Made by a program: the position numbers and the translations under genes. The notes under the pieces are model-generated. The model did no database searches and was not told the DNA's origin. It saw nothing but the letters and a program-made list of their open reading frames with translations. From the NCBI GenBank assembly GCA_910575565.1, contig CAJTFL010000031.1, positions 1 through 40,083 on the forward strand: a DNA stretch of 40,083 bases. The letters are read 5' to 3'. Numbering within the stretch: the stretch's first letter is position 1; every line of letters begins with the position of its first letter. This document shows, in pieces, positions 31,752 to 39,339 of this stretch. Source of the DNA: Lachnospiraceae bacterium (lineage in GTDB: Bacteria; Bacillota; Clostridia; Lachnospirales; Lachnospiraceae).

Positions 31752-32387
31752 TTAAAGAGTATAAAAATCGTCTATGATTTCCAGTGTTCTTTTAATTAAA
31801 TCATGAGCCTGGCCACGATCAAGTAACTTAGTTGTATCAAGTGGTGCTGTGGGATCGTCCCAATGTTCCAGCACATGACGATTATTGTGGTAAAATGTAT
31901 AGCATCGCCCCAAATAAGTTATTTCTGTCGAAGTAGCTGTTCCAACTGAATCCGCTTTTAACTGATACTTAGATCCATTAGGTTCAAAAAAATCAAACCC
32001 ATTTCTCTTTATATATTTATTATCTGGAACTATTTTTCGTTCAATGACAATTCGCTTCAAATGTCCTTCAAGTACTCTCAAGGCCGGCTGTGCTAAAAAT
32101 GTTCCATCAAACATATCCCCCGAAAGATTCAAATTGTAGACAGCCTGATGCAATACTTTCTCCATTTTCAAATTAAACTTATTTGGTTCCATATCAATTG
32201 AATCCATCTGTTTGTTCGTCTCAGGTGTCATGCCATTATCCAAATAATTTTCAGCTTCTTCCAAAGTGGAAAAACTTTTAAACTCCGCATTGCTATATCC
32301 TGCAGTGGCAGCCTGACAGTCACTCCAATTTTCAAATATACCCGTTTTTATTCCTTTTCGGATAGCATAATACTTATTTTTTGCCAT
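31752..32387 (-). CDS. RnlA-like HEPN toxin fused to an RNase H1 N-terminal (hybrid-binding) domain
   Basis: 211 aa. Residues 5-50 (YYAIRKGIKTGIFENW...FKSFSTLEEAENYL) are an RNase H1 N-terminal/viroplasmin domain, which binds RNA-DNA hybrids or dsRNA; the key Trp21 and Phe36-Lys37 are kept. A linker (51-72) leads to a helical domain (73-211) with LHQAVYNLNLSG, LRVLEGHLKRIV (Glu108), YTFYHNNRHVLEHWDD and a C-terminal TLEIIDDFY helix. R170-x4-H175 is a HEPN RNase motif with the spacing of the RnlA active site. E. coli RnlA is about 357 aa with other N-terminal domains. Start ATG 32387 with AGGAGGT and a strong promoter at 32411. It is on the lagging strand with a partner antitoxin gene downstream, consistent with a mobile toxin-antitoxin or anti-phage module. 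Confidence 0.7.
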   Translation of the reverse strand: MAKNKYYAIRKGIKTGIFENWSDCQAATAGYSNAEFKSFSTLEEAENYLDNGMTPETNKQMDSIDMEPNKFNLKMEKVLHQAVYNLNLSGDMFDGTFLAQPALRVLEGHLKRIVIERKIVPDNKYIKRNGFDFFEPNGSKYQLKADSVGTATSTEITYLGRCYTFYHNNRHVLEHWDDPTAPLDTTKLLDRGQAHDLIKRTLEIIDDFYTL

Positions 32388-32410
32388 GGCGCACCTCCTA
32401 TGAACGTATT

Positions 32411-32439
32411 GTTATATTCCAAAAGGCAGCTTCTGTCAA
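32411..32439 (-). promoter_or_regulatory. Promoter of the RnlA-like/RnlB-like operon
   Basis: On the minus strand: -35 TTGACA (32434-32439), 17 bp, -10 TATAAC (32411-32416), about 25 bp upstream of the start codon, so the leader is very short. Confidence 0.8.
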
Positions 32440-32567
32440 GCAAAAAATTCAAGAGTTTCAGCCCATAAGTTGAATTTTACTTTTATTTTACAATATATGC
32501 CTAATAATCTCAAATGTTTTCTATAGATAAAATCGTCAAATTTAATGAATTGGATGATTTTACTTTC

Positions 32568-32608
32568 TGGCACGAAATTGGCACAATTCCGCACAAAATT
32601 GGCACGGT
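32568..32608 (+). repeat. Four GGCAC-type motifs phased at 10-11 bp
   Basis: TGGCAC occurs at 32568, 32579 and 32600, and CCGCAC at 32589, spacings of 11, 10 and 11 bp, one helical turn each. The rest of the 32440-32640 gap is AT-rich with no gene. It may mark the edge of the conjugative-element remnant or be a protein-binding array. Confidence 0.5.
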
Positions 32609-32879
32609 TCTGCTCTTTCTCCGTAAATAGGGATATGTTACACTAAATATGCTTAAAACTGTATCCAAAGCAATCCGGGCTGGCACGGTATCTTTCCAGA
32701 GAGGTGCTTTTTTTTGCGCTCCTTACCGCATAACCCGGCTTTTCCCGCCTGCCAGCCCAAAGAAAGAAGACCGTGCCCGTCTCTGTGGCATGGTCTTTTC
32801 TTGCCCGGCATATCAAAAACGCGCCAGTGACGCGTTTTCTGATACCACAACCAAATCTTATTTAAAGGAGGTCCACAAA

Positions 32880-33032
32880 TTGAGACTGAAAAACAAACTG
32901 CAGACGCCTGCCCCGGCAGGTAAGAAGCCCCGCCGCAGGTTTTCCCTGCAAAATACTGCTCACGGTGTTCCTTCCAGCTTATCAACAGCCTTATGCAGTT
33001 CTCTCAGTATGCTGTCCAGATATTCCCAGTAG
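32880..33032 (+). pseudogene. Truncated ORF of a conjugative element (plus strand)
   Basis: A TTG at 32880 has a strong AAAGGAGG 9 bp upstream and begins MRLKNKLQTPAPAGKKPRRRFSLQN, a basic cytosolic N-terminus of the type that precedes a membrane segment in conjugation proteins. After about 30 residues the sequence becomes Ser/Leu-rich and reads as the reverse strand of another fragment, so the gene is truncated by a rearrangement. The open frame continues upstream to 32649, but that part has no coding signature I recognise. Confidence 0.35.
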
Positions 33033-33150
33033 GTTTTGATATACAGTTGAATCCGGAGTGCGCTGATTGGAAGTGAACGTCCGGAAACAGCGTCATCCTT
33101 TGCAGCGGTGCATATGGCATCATAAGAGCTTTTTGGTATTTCATGGTTTT
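32960..33150 (-). pseudogene. Gene fragment of a conjugative element (minus strand)
   Basis: On the minus strand a frame of about 60 codons without a good start reads SYDAICTAAKDDAVSG then RIQLYIKTYWEYLDSILREL and ends at 32960. The composition looks like a real helical protein end. It overlaps the end of the plus-strand fragment, so one of the two is a chimeric junction. Family not recognised. Confidence 0.3.
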
Positions 33151-33215
33151 ATCCTTTCCGGCAGGCATCCATTTCCAGAGGGCGGATACGCAACGCAGTA
33201 CTAGGATAAACCGAT

Positions 33216-34124
33216 ATGATTCAGATTAGAAAAGAGGAAAACCAGAAAAAGCAGAAAGAAAAGAAGCTGAAAGTTTATAAAGTCAATACCCACAAAAAAA
33301 CCATGACTGCCCTGTGGGTGCTTCTGGCGGTGAGTTTCCTGTTTGCCGTCTATAAGAATTTCACGGCGATAGACATCCACACTGTTCATGAAACCAAAGT
33401 GATTGAGGAAAAAATCATTGACACCCACAAGATAGAAAACTTTGTGGAAAATTTCGCAGAAGTCTACTATTCATGGGAACAGTCCGCCGCTTCCATTGAT
33501 AACCGGACAAATGCTTTAAAAGGGTATCTCACCGGAGAACTGCAAGCCCTGAATGTAGATACCGTCCGAAAGGACATCCCTGTATCGTCTGCCCTGACTG
33601 ACTTTCAGATATGGGAAATCATAGACGAAAAGGAGCAGCATTATCAAGTGACCTATACGGTAGAACAGCGTATCACAGAGGGGGAATCCAGTAAAACCGT
33701 CCGTTCCGCTTATCAGGTGACAGTCTATGTGGATGGCTCTGGAAATCTGACAATTGTTCAGAATCCTACCATCACCAGCGTTCCCGTAAAATCCGGCTAC
33801 ACTCCAAAAGCAGTACAAAGTGACGGTACGGTGGATTCCATCACTACGGAGGAAATCAACGAATTTCTCACCACTTTTTTCAAGCTGTACCCTACGGCAA
33901 CTGCAAAGGAGCTGACCTATTATGTGAATGAGGGCGTATTAAAACCTGTGGGAAAAGAGTATATTTTTTCGGAACTGGTGAATCCGGTTTACAACCGAAA
34001 AGGGAATCAGGTGACAGCTTCCCTTGCGGTGAAATATCTGGATAACCAGACCATGACAACACAGGTGTCGCAGTTTGTCCTTGTGCTAGAGAAGAATGGG
34101 GAGAATTGGAAGATTGTTAAATAA
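33216..34124 (+). CDS. Conjugal transfer protein, TcpC/Tn916 Orf13 family
   Basis: 302 aa, intact. A basic N-terminus (1-28) is followed by one membrane segment (about 30-46, TALWVLLAVSFLFAVYKNF). Then comes IDIHTVHETKVIEEKIIDTHKIENFVENFAEVYYSW and two NTF2-like domains, the layout of TcpC, a bitopic component of the Tn916/pCW3-type conjugation channel. None of its usual partners (TcpA, TcpF, TcpH, NlpC/P60 hydrolase) is present nearby, so it is an orphan of a decayed integrative conjugative element. ATG 33216 has AGGA upstream. Confidence 0.88.
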   Translation: MIQIRKEENQKKQKEKKLKVYKVNTHKKTMTALWVLLAVSFLFAVYKNFTAIDIHTVHETKVIEEKIIDTHKIENFVENFAEVYYSWEQSAASIDNRTNALKGYLTGELQALNVDTVRKDIPVSSALTDFQIWEIIDEKEQHYQVTYTVEQRITEGESSKTVRSAYQVTVYVDGSGNLTIVQNPTITSVPVKSGYTPKAVQSDGTVDSITTEEINEFLTTFFKLYPTATAKELTYYVNEGVLKPVGKEYIFSELVNPVYNRKGNQVTASLAVKYLDNQTMTTQVSQFVLVLEKNGENWKIVK

Positions 34125-34149
34125 CTCAAGGCTGATAAATGATTAAATA

Positions 34150-34195
34150 TTGACAATAGCAAAATATGTGGTATTATATAAATATAATTATATTA
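34150..34195 (+). promoter_or_regulatory. Promoter/operator copy A, upstream of the lipoprotein gene
   Basis: -35 TTGACA (34150-34155), 16 bp, -10 TATTAT (34172-34177). From 34162 to 34195 the sequence matches 36132-36165 (promoter of the second blaI) at 33 of 34 positions. It contains a perfect 14-bp palindrome AATATAATTATATT at 34181-34194, just after the -10, the expected place for a repressor operator. Confidence 0.75.
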
Positions 34196-34259
34196 TTTAA
34201 TTATATTATATTTTCATAATTATTGATGGAGTTTAATACAAGGAGGGGAGGAGATTTGA

Positions 34260-35351
34260 TTGTTTATTACAAAAATGCCAAGATTTGTATCTTTTAAAAT
34301 TATACCATTGGCTTTCAGTATGATTGTTGTTGGATGTTCAAACTCTGGAAAACTTAAACAGGAGCAAATAGCGGCAGCAATAAATAGTACGGGAAAAACT
34401 GAGGTACATACATCAGAATCACCGACAAATTTTAATATACAGGCCACTCCTGCCAAGTGGTCTGTAAACACAAAGATTGCAACCGATATACCAGTTTTAG
34501 ACTTTGCGGATGACAACATTATTATAATGCATGATTATTTTGGGTTATTTATTTATAATCTAACCACTGGTGAAATAGAGGATAGTATTGACTTACAGGC
34601 ATTAGGATATGATTTTAGTAATGATTCTTCCTGTAGAATATCAGTCAGTCCAAATGCTGACACTATATGGATATGGTCTACATCCTCTGAGCTTCCATAC
34701 GAATATGACCGTATATCCAGAAACTTAAACTTAACAAATGATATTTCTGAAAAAGACATATTTGAAGACTTTGTTTTAACAAAAGACATCCCACCTGAGC
34801 AACTATCTGTAAAACCGTATCGTTGTAGTAAAAAATCAGTTTTATTTACTGACGGGAGTTATGGCATATTGAATGTTAGAAATGAAAAAATTACAGGAAT
34901 ATCATATATTAGAGGCGGCAAGGAGTGGGTATTATTCAGCGACAAGAATTGTACTATGCCGGAGCTTTCAAGACAAGACGATTTTTTTTATGAACAATTC
35001 GTAAATGAGGGGGCGGAGTCAGCCTCATCGTTGGCATTCTCTTATTGTACTATGATAAATTATGGTGAATATGCCGGTATTTGTGCATTATCTGAAGGTA
35101 TAGAATATTCGGAAGAATTACAAAAAGAGTGGAATGCTCTGCAATTAACTGCAAGTGGTAACGAAATAAAGACCACGAATGATAAAGCGTGTTTTAAAGT
35201 GTATATCATATCCTCTGATTCATTACCAAATAGCGGTTTGCTTCAAGGTATAAATGAAAAATATATATACTTAAAAAAAGACTTGACAAATGGTTGGTAT
35301 GTTGAAGGTTTTTGGAATGATACAGTTCCCAAAGAGGAGTGGTGGAGTTGA
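34260..35351 (+). CDS. Putative lipoprotein, BlaR1/M56 sensor-like
   Basis: 363 aa from TTG 34260, behind AGGAGGGGAGGAG; no better-placed ATG exists. An N-terminal hydrophobic stretch ends in the lipobox IVVGC, with acylation at Cys26. The mature part has a linker rich in Ser, Thr and Asn, then WD/TolB-like beta segments (VLDFADDNIIIMHDYFGLFIYNLTTGEI, ISVSPNADTIWIWSTSS), and ends KYIYLKKDL...GWYVEGFWNDTVPKEEWW. A YIYL...WYVxG...EEWW ending also occurs, as I recall, at the extracellular end of some Lachnospiraceae M56 proteins. Its promoter is nearly identical to that of the second blaI, so the two are probably co-regulated. Confidence 0.75.
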   Translation: MFITKMPRFVSFKIIPLAFSMIVVGCSNSGKLKQEQIAAAINSTGKTEVHTSESPTNFNIQATPAKWSVNTKIATDIPVLDFADDNIIIMHDYFGLFIYNLTTGEIEDSIDLQALGYDFSNDSSCRISVSPNADTIWIWSTSSELPYEYDRISRNLNLTNDISEKDIFEDFVLTKDIPPEQLSVKPYRCSKKSVLFTDGSYGILNVRNEKITGISYIRGGKEWVLFSDKNCTMPELSRQDDFFYEQFVNEGAESASSLAFSYCTMINYGEYAGICALSEGIEYSEELQKEWNALQLTASGNEIKTTNDKACFKVYIISSDSLPNSGLLQGINEKYIYLKKDLTNGWYVEGFWNDTVPKEEWWS

Positions 35352-35500
35352 ATCAATCTATTTTATCATTTTTATAGTTTATAATCATTGGATGAAAAGC
35401 GAAAAAACATTTAAACAGCAGTATACCGTTGCATAAAATGGTGTATTTATTACATGAATTACGAGGAGGATAACGTACAAAGAAACGAAGGGGGAAGAAA

Positions 35501-35905
35501 ATGAAACGTATTATAAGCCTTTTACTTTCTACAATATGCACAGTTATGATGATTAGTACATTAGCTTTTGCTGCTGAAACATCATTGGAAAATGCCGGGT
35601 CAACGGTTGTTCGTTTAAATAGGCGTGAATATACCACGCTTTATGTAAAAACAGATGGAGGAAATCTAAATGTACGTTCAGGAGCAGGTACAGAATATGC
35701 AATCGTTGGAAAACTTGCCAACGGAACTAAAATTGATGGATGGAGTATTTTCGGCAGAGTTGACAGTGAGGGACGTTCCTGGACAAATATCACAGCAAAA
35801 GATATCAACGGAAAGTCAGTCACAGGCTGGGTTTTAGATGAATATCTTACAGCTACGCCGCCTTCACGTGCTGTTCCTGTCGGGATTGGTCCTGATGTTG
35901 GTTAG
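35501..35905 (+). CDS. Secreted SH3-domain protein
   Basis: 134 aa. Signal peptide MKRIISLLLSTICTVMMISTLAFA with cleavage after AFA. Residues 48-118 are a bacterial SH3 domain: GGNLNVRSGAGTEYAIVGKLANGTKI and the SVTGWVLDEYL end, which usually binds cell-wall peptide. Start ATG 35501 with GAAGGGGGAAG. The gap 35352-35500 before it holds only a weak promoter-like stretch. Confidence 0.85.
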   Translation: MKRIISLLLSTICTVMMISTLAFAAETSLENAGSTVVRLNRREYTTLYVKTDGGNLNVRSGAGTEYAIVGKLANGTKIDGWSIFGRVDSEGRSWTNITAKDINGKSVTGWVLDEYLTATPPSRAVPVGIGPDVG

Positions 35906-35982
35906 TTTGGATAAGTCACTGTTAAAATAGTACCTTTTCTCGTAAAAAGAATTCAGACAAAATGCACCATAAAAAAGAAATT

Positions 35983-36020
35983 GTGGGAGATTCCTTATCT
36001 AAAGGGTTCTCCCCTTTTCC
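35983..36020 (+). terminator. Terminator of the SH3 gene
   Basis: GGGAGA-tt-CC pairs with GG-g-TTCTCCC, followed by CTTTTCCTCTT. The stem is clear and the U-tract only moderate. Confidence 0.5.
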
Positions 36021-36122
36021 TCTTCATAGCACTATAAAAGTATGAAATCAAAAAAGAGAGAAGATTAATGGATTAATATGTAGTCCAAAGATTTTTAATA
36101 TTATGAAAAGATTATGTATTAA

Positions 36123-36165
36123 CAAAAATACAAATATATGGTATTATATAAATATAATTATATTA
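36123..36165 (+). promoter_or_regulatory. Promoter/operator copy B, upstream of the second blaI
   Basis: TTAACA, 17 bp, TATTAT (36142-36147), followed by the same AATATAATTATATT palindrome (36151-36164) as copy A. The 36132-36165 block differs from copy A at one base. Confidence 0.75.
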
Positions 36166-36192
36166 ACAAATATACAGAAAGGAGGGGGATTT

Positions 36193-36606
36193 ATGGCAAG
36201 ACCTGCTGAAGCACCTTTAAATTATCTGGGTGGAAAGAAAAAACTTTCTGCTACAGAGTTTGAATTTATGAAATTTATTTGGAAACACCCAGAAGGTGTC
36301 AGTAGTGAGGAAATCTATCAGGCATTTCCGCAAGCAAGAGGTACAAAAAGTACGATTTTGTATCATCTTTCTGAAAAGGGCTATGTTGATAAAAAGCAAA
36401 GTGGACTTCATCATTTCTATACGGTTTTAGTCACACAGGAAGAATATGAGCAGGCATTACTTCGCCAACAGATAGAGGGGGTATTGGGTAATACTTCTTT
36501 TGAACGCCTAGTTGCTGCCTTCTGTGGGAAGACATTGTCAAAAGCACAGATAGAAAAAACCAGAAATCTTTTAAAGGAGCTGGAAGATGGGCTGGAAGAT
36601 AAGTGA
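36193..36606 (+). CDS. BlaI/MecI/CopY family transcriptional repressor (2)
   Basis: 137-aa winged-helix repressor. KLSATEFEFMKFIWKHPEGVSSEEIYQAF, then KSTILYHLSEKGYVDKKQSGLHHFYTVLVTQEEYEQALLRQ. ATG 36193 has a strong AAGGAGGGGG. The open frame from 36103 would run through the promoter and is rejected. The last 20 bp overlap the next gene. The protein presumably binds the duplicated palindrome at 34181 and 36151. Confidence 0.92.
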   Translation: MARPAEAPLNYLGGKKKLSATEFEFMKFIWKHPEGVSSEEIYQAFPQARGTKSTILYHLSEKGYVDKKQSGLHHFYTVLVTQEEYEQALLRQQIEGVLGNTSFERLVAAFCGKTLSKAQIEKTRNLLKELEDGLEDK

Positions 36607-38005
36607 CATTTTGGCACTGTTAGTAACGCTATTTGTCTCATTGAATATTTTAATATCGGTTATATCCCTTTCCGGAAAACATCTGGAAAGAAGAATGGAT
36701 ATGTGGCATTTAAGTTTATTTTTAAAAATGGTTCTAGTATTCAGTGCCTTTGGTATGCCCGTATTGGCTGGTGTAATTTTGTATAAATTCGTTTTTGGGG
36801 AAAGAATTTATTTGGTTAGTGATGATTTGCTTTATATGGATACCATTCACAAAGGTTCAATTAGCTACGGAACATCTTGGGGAAATCACTGGATAGCTCT
36901 GTTGCTTTTTCTCGCCTGGTTTTTAGGATTTATCTATTATGGTATCTTCAAATATGCAAATGACAGAAGGATTCTCAAAAAACTAGAAAAATGCAGTAAG
37001 TATACTCAGGATAAACTTCTAATAGAGACAAAAAGAGAGGCAATGAATGAATTAGGTCTGAAGGGTCCGGTGTTGTTATTATCGAATGAAATAATTCAGT
37101 CTCCTTTTATGACAGGAATATTTAAACAGAAAATTTTCTTGCCGGAGAGTAATTACACGCAGGAAGAATGGGGGTTGCTGTTAAAGCATGAGTTGGTTCA
37201 CTGCAAAAATCAGGATTATTTTTTTCGCAGACTTGTATTTATTTTATGCGCTTTGCATTGGTTTAATCCGCTTATTTATAGACTATCAGATTATTTTGTT
37301 GAAGTAAATGAAATGGCCTGTGATGAGAAAGTACTTAATCGCCAGCCCATCAAAAGACATACTATGTATGCGGAACTAATTTTACAAATACAGGAAAAGG
37401 AGCTTGGTTTAACTACGGTGTCGCTTACCGGCCATACGGTAAACGGTTTGGAAAGGAGAATCAGAAATATCATGAAAAAGACTGAAAAAACAAAGAGAAT
37501 ATCATTTGCTGTGTTGGCAATGTCAATGGTTTTGATGTGTCACCTTACAGTGTTTGCTGCTTCTTGGGGGATGTCAAATTTACAGGATTTAGTGGTAAAG
37601 AAAGTTTGGATTACGGAAGTTGAAGTCCAGCAGGAATCTACAGAATTACCTGAGAAGACGGAATGTCACTATTCGGAAGATGTAATAGAATACCCGATAC
37701 AAATAAATCCAAGGGGAGTAACGTCAATTGATATAACAATTGATGGAAAAAATGTGAAGTATGGAGATAGTCTTTCTTTGACCTCAGGTAATAAAGTGGC
37801 CTTTATACTACAATCAGATAGTAGTTCTGACAGTTTTAAGGCGGGACTTGAGGATTCCAAAGGCAAGAGAATATATGTCCAGACTTCTAATGGATGGATT
37901 GACCATACATTTTCAATTGAGCAATCTGGAAGCTATAAAATATTCTTGGAGGGTACTACGTCAAAGAGTATACATATTACCGGAAGCATAACTATATTAA
38001 AATAA
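36587..38005 (+). CDS. M56 family metallopeptidase (BlaR1-like), second copy
   Basis: 472 aa. Membrane segments near 7-29, 45-68, 103-121 and 303-323. Zinc motif HELVH (201-205), followed by the NEMACDEKVL block. The extracellular part after residue 325 has no penicillin-binding domain. It ends in a beta-sandwich-like segment, SGSYKIFLEGTTSKSIHITGS, which closely resembles the end of the secreted protein at 38131-38653. ATG 36587 lies inside blaI2, with AAAGGAG upstream; expression is coupled. The signal is unknown. Confidence 0.92.
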   Translation: MGWKISDILALLVTLFVSLNILISVISLSGKHLERRMDMWHLSLFLKMVLVFSAFGMPVLAGVILYKFVFGERIYLVSDDLLYMDTIHKGSISYGTSWGNHWIALLLFLAWFLGFIYYGIFKYANDRRILKKLEKCSKYTQDKLLIETKREAMNELGLKGPVLLLSNEIIQSPFMTGIFKQKIFLPESNYTQEEWGLLLKHELVHCKNQDYFFRRLVFILCALHWFNPLIYRLSDYFVEVNEMACDEKVLNRQPIKRHTMYAELILQIQEKELGLTTVSLTGHTVNGLERRIRNIMKKTEKTKRISFAVLAMSMVLMCHLTVFAASWGMSNLQDLVVKKVWITEVEVQQESTELPEKTECHYSEDVIEYPIQINPRGVTSIDITIDGKNVKYGDSLSLTSGNKVAFILQSDSSSDSFKAGLEDSKGKRIYVQTSNGWIDHTFSIEQSGSYKIFLEGTTSKSIHITGSITILK

Positions 38006-38130
38006 ACAGTCTCAATATAATGCCATTGAAAGTATGTCTCCTGAGATAGCGGCTAGAGAAAAGAGGTGGATTCCAATGGGGAATTATAAATAGAGCAGTG
38101 TCTATTAAAAATGTGGAAGGAGGATAAGTT

Positions 38131-38653
38131 ATGTTCATAAAAAAGATATTTTCGATTTTTATTTCAATATTTTTAATGGTTTGTTTACCTATAAGTGCAT
38201 ATGCAGATACTTTTTCAGTTCAGATGGTCCCCACCGATGGGAGACATCTTGATTTTGTTGATGACAACAATCCAAATTATGAGGCGATAATTATTAACGC
38301 CGATGTAAGAGGAAGCGGTACATATCGAGGTGACTTTGATATGACCGGTGGGATTTATACGAAGCAAAACTGGGTAGTTTCAGATACACCTAATTTTGAT
38401 ATTAATGTATGGATAGAAAGCTATGGATATCCAGGGGGCGATGATTCAGATTTATATATAGGACTGGAATGGAAAAAAATCAGCAGTGACAAATAAATGG
38501 TCTGCTACTGATTATGCTTACGTATCCGCAAAAGATGGAGGGTCTGTAACACTTACTGGAGATGGAAGTGGAACATATCGAATTTATTTAAGATTAATAG
38601 AAGCTACTGGCTACCGTGTGACAGGAACGTTAAATATTAGCTATAACTTCTAA
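38131..38653 (+). pseudogene. Secreted beta-sandwich protein, split by a frameshift in an A7 run
   Basis: ATG 38131 with GAAGGAGG starts a 121-aa frame: signal peptide (1-26, ending AYA-D), then a beta-rich domain. At the A7 run 38473-38479 the frame goes out of register and stops at 38494-38496. With one A fewer the reading continues SAVTNKWSATDYAYVSAKDG ... SGTYRIYLRLIEATGYRVTG for 57 more residues to 38653, giving about 172 aa. The lost end matches the C-terminus of the upstream M56 protein (SGxYxIxL...TG). It may be a pseudogene, a slippage-controlled gene, or a homopolymer sequencing error. Confidence 0.7.
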
Positions 38654-38760
38654 GAAGTTGTAACATACATTGCAAAGCCTGAATAACAAAAAGGTGATAT
38701 TTTTAGGGATGCAGATGGAAGATACCTGTATCCCTTTTTATAAAGACGAGGAAGGTAATT

Positions 38761-39287
38761 ATGTGGACATATATAAGACAGATTCCTGACTTAAAGATAT
38801 TTATAATGTTATTTATTGTTCTAGGGAATATAATCTTTCGTTAAAAAAACAAATCCACTTTTTATATGATAGGTTATATTCTGACTGCTTTCTACTGTTT
38901 TTTTTAATTGATATATATTTTTCTCCAACAGTTATAAGAAAAAGCATTGATAGTATTAGCCCATGGCTGACTTTACAAACTATCCCATTTAAAACATTGA
39001 AAAATTTGGGATTTATAAGTATAGCCGGACATATAGTATTAACAATGCCTATACCAATATTGATTTATATTATTTTGAGAGCATCTGTAAAGAAAATCAG
39101 CATTATTAGTATTTTAGCAGGTATATTTATTGAACCTATTCAGTTGCTTATTAATTTGATTACTGGCTTTCCCAATTATGTGATTGATATTGATGATTTT
39201 ATGTTACAAATAGCTGGAATTTTAGTAGGATTATTTATAATTACACTAGCGGGGAAATATCATATATTAAATTGGCTTAAAGAATGA
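38761..39287 (+). pseudogene. VanZ-like membrane protein, broken
   Basis: ATG 38761 begins MWTYIRQIPDLKIFIMLFIV and hits TAA at 38842. The same frame resumes as membrane-like STFYMIGYILTAFYCFF. At a T8 run (about 38900-38907) the reading must shift to the frame of FLIDIYFSPTVIRKSIDS ... to 39287. The last 96 codons (from 38997) are VanZ-like: GHIVLTMPIPILIYIILR ... FIEPIQLLINLITG ... DIDDFMLQIAGILVGLFI. At least two lesions, so it is non-functional unless the sequence is wrong. VanZ relatives affect resistance to lipoglycopeptides and some antimicrobial peptides. Confidence 0.65.
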
Positions 39288-39303
39288 ACGGTATTTATAT
39301 TTA

Positions 39304-39336
39304 AAGAGGGAGTGCATTTTTGCGCTCTCTTTTTAT
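39304..39336 (+). terminator. Terminator after the VanZ-like pseudogene
   Basis: AGAG-g-GAGTGCA pairs with TGCGCTC-TCT, followed by TTTTTATTT. The group II intron begins 4 bp after it. Confidence 0.8.
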
Positions 39337-39339
39337 TTG

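Noticed and set aside
32649..32879. Upstream extension of the 32880 frame
   Set aside because: No coding signature or start signal; the ribosome binding site at 32868-32875 points to TTG 32880 instead.
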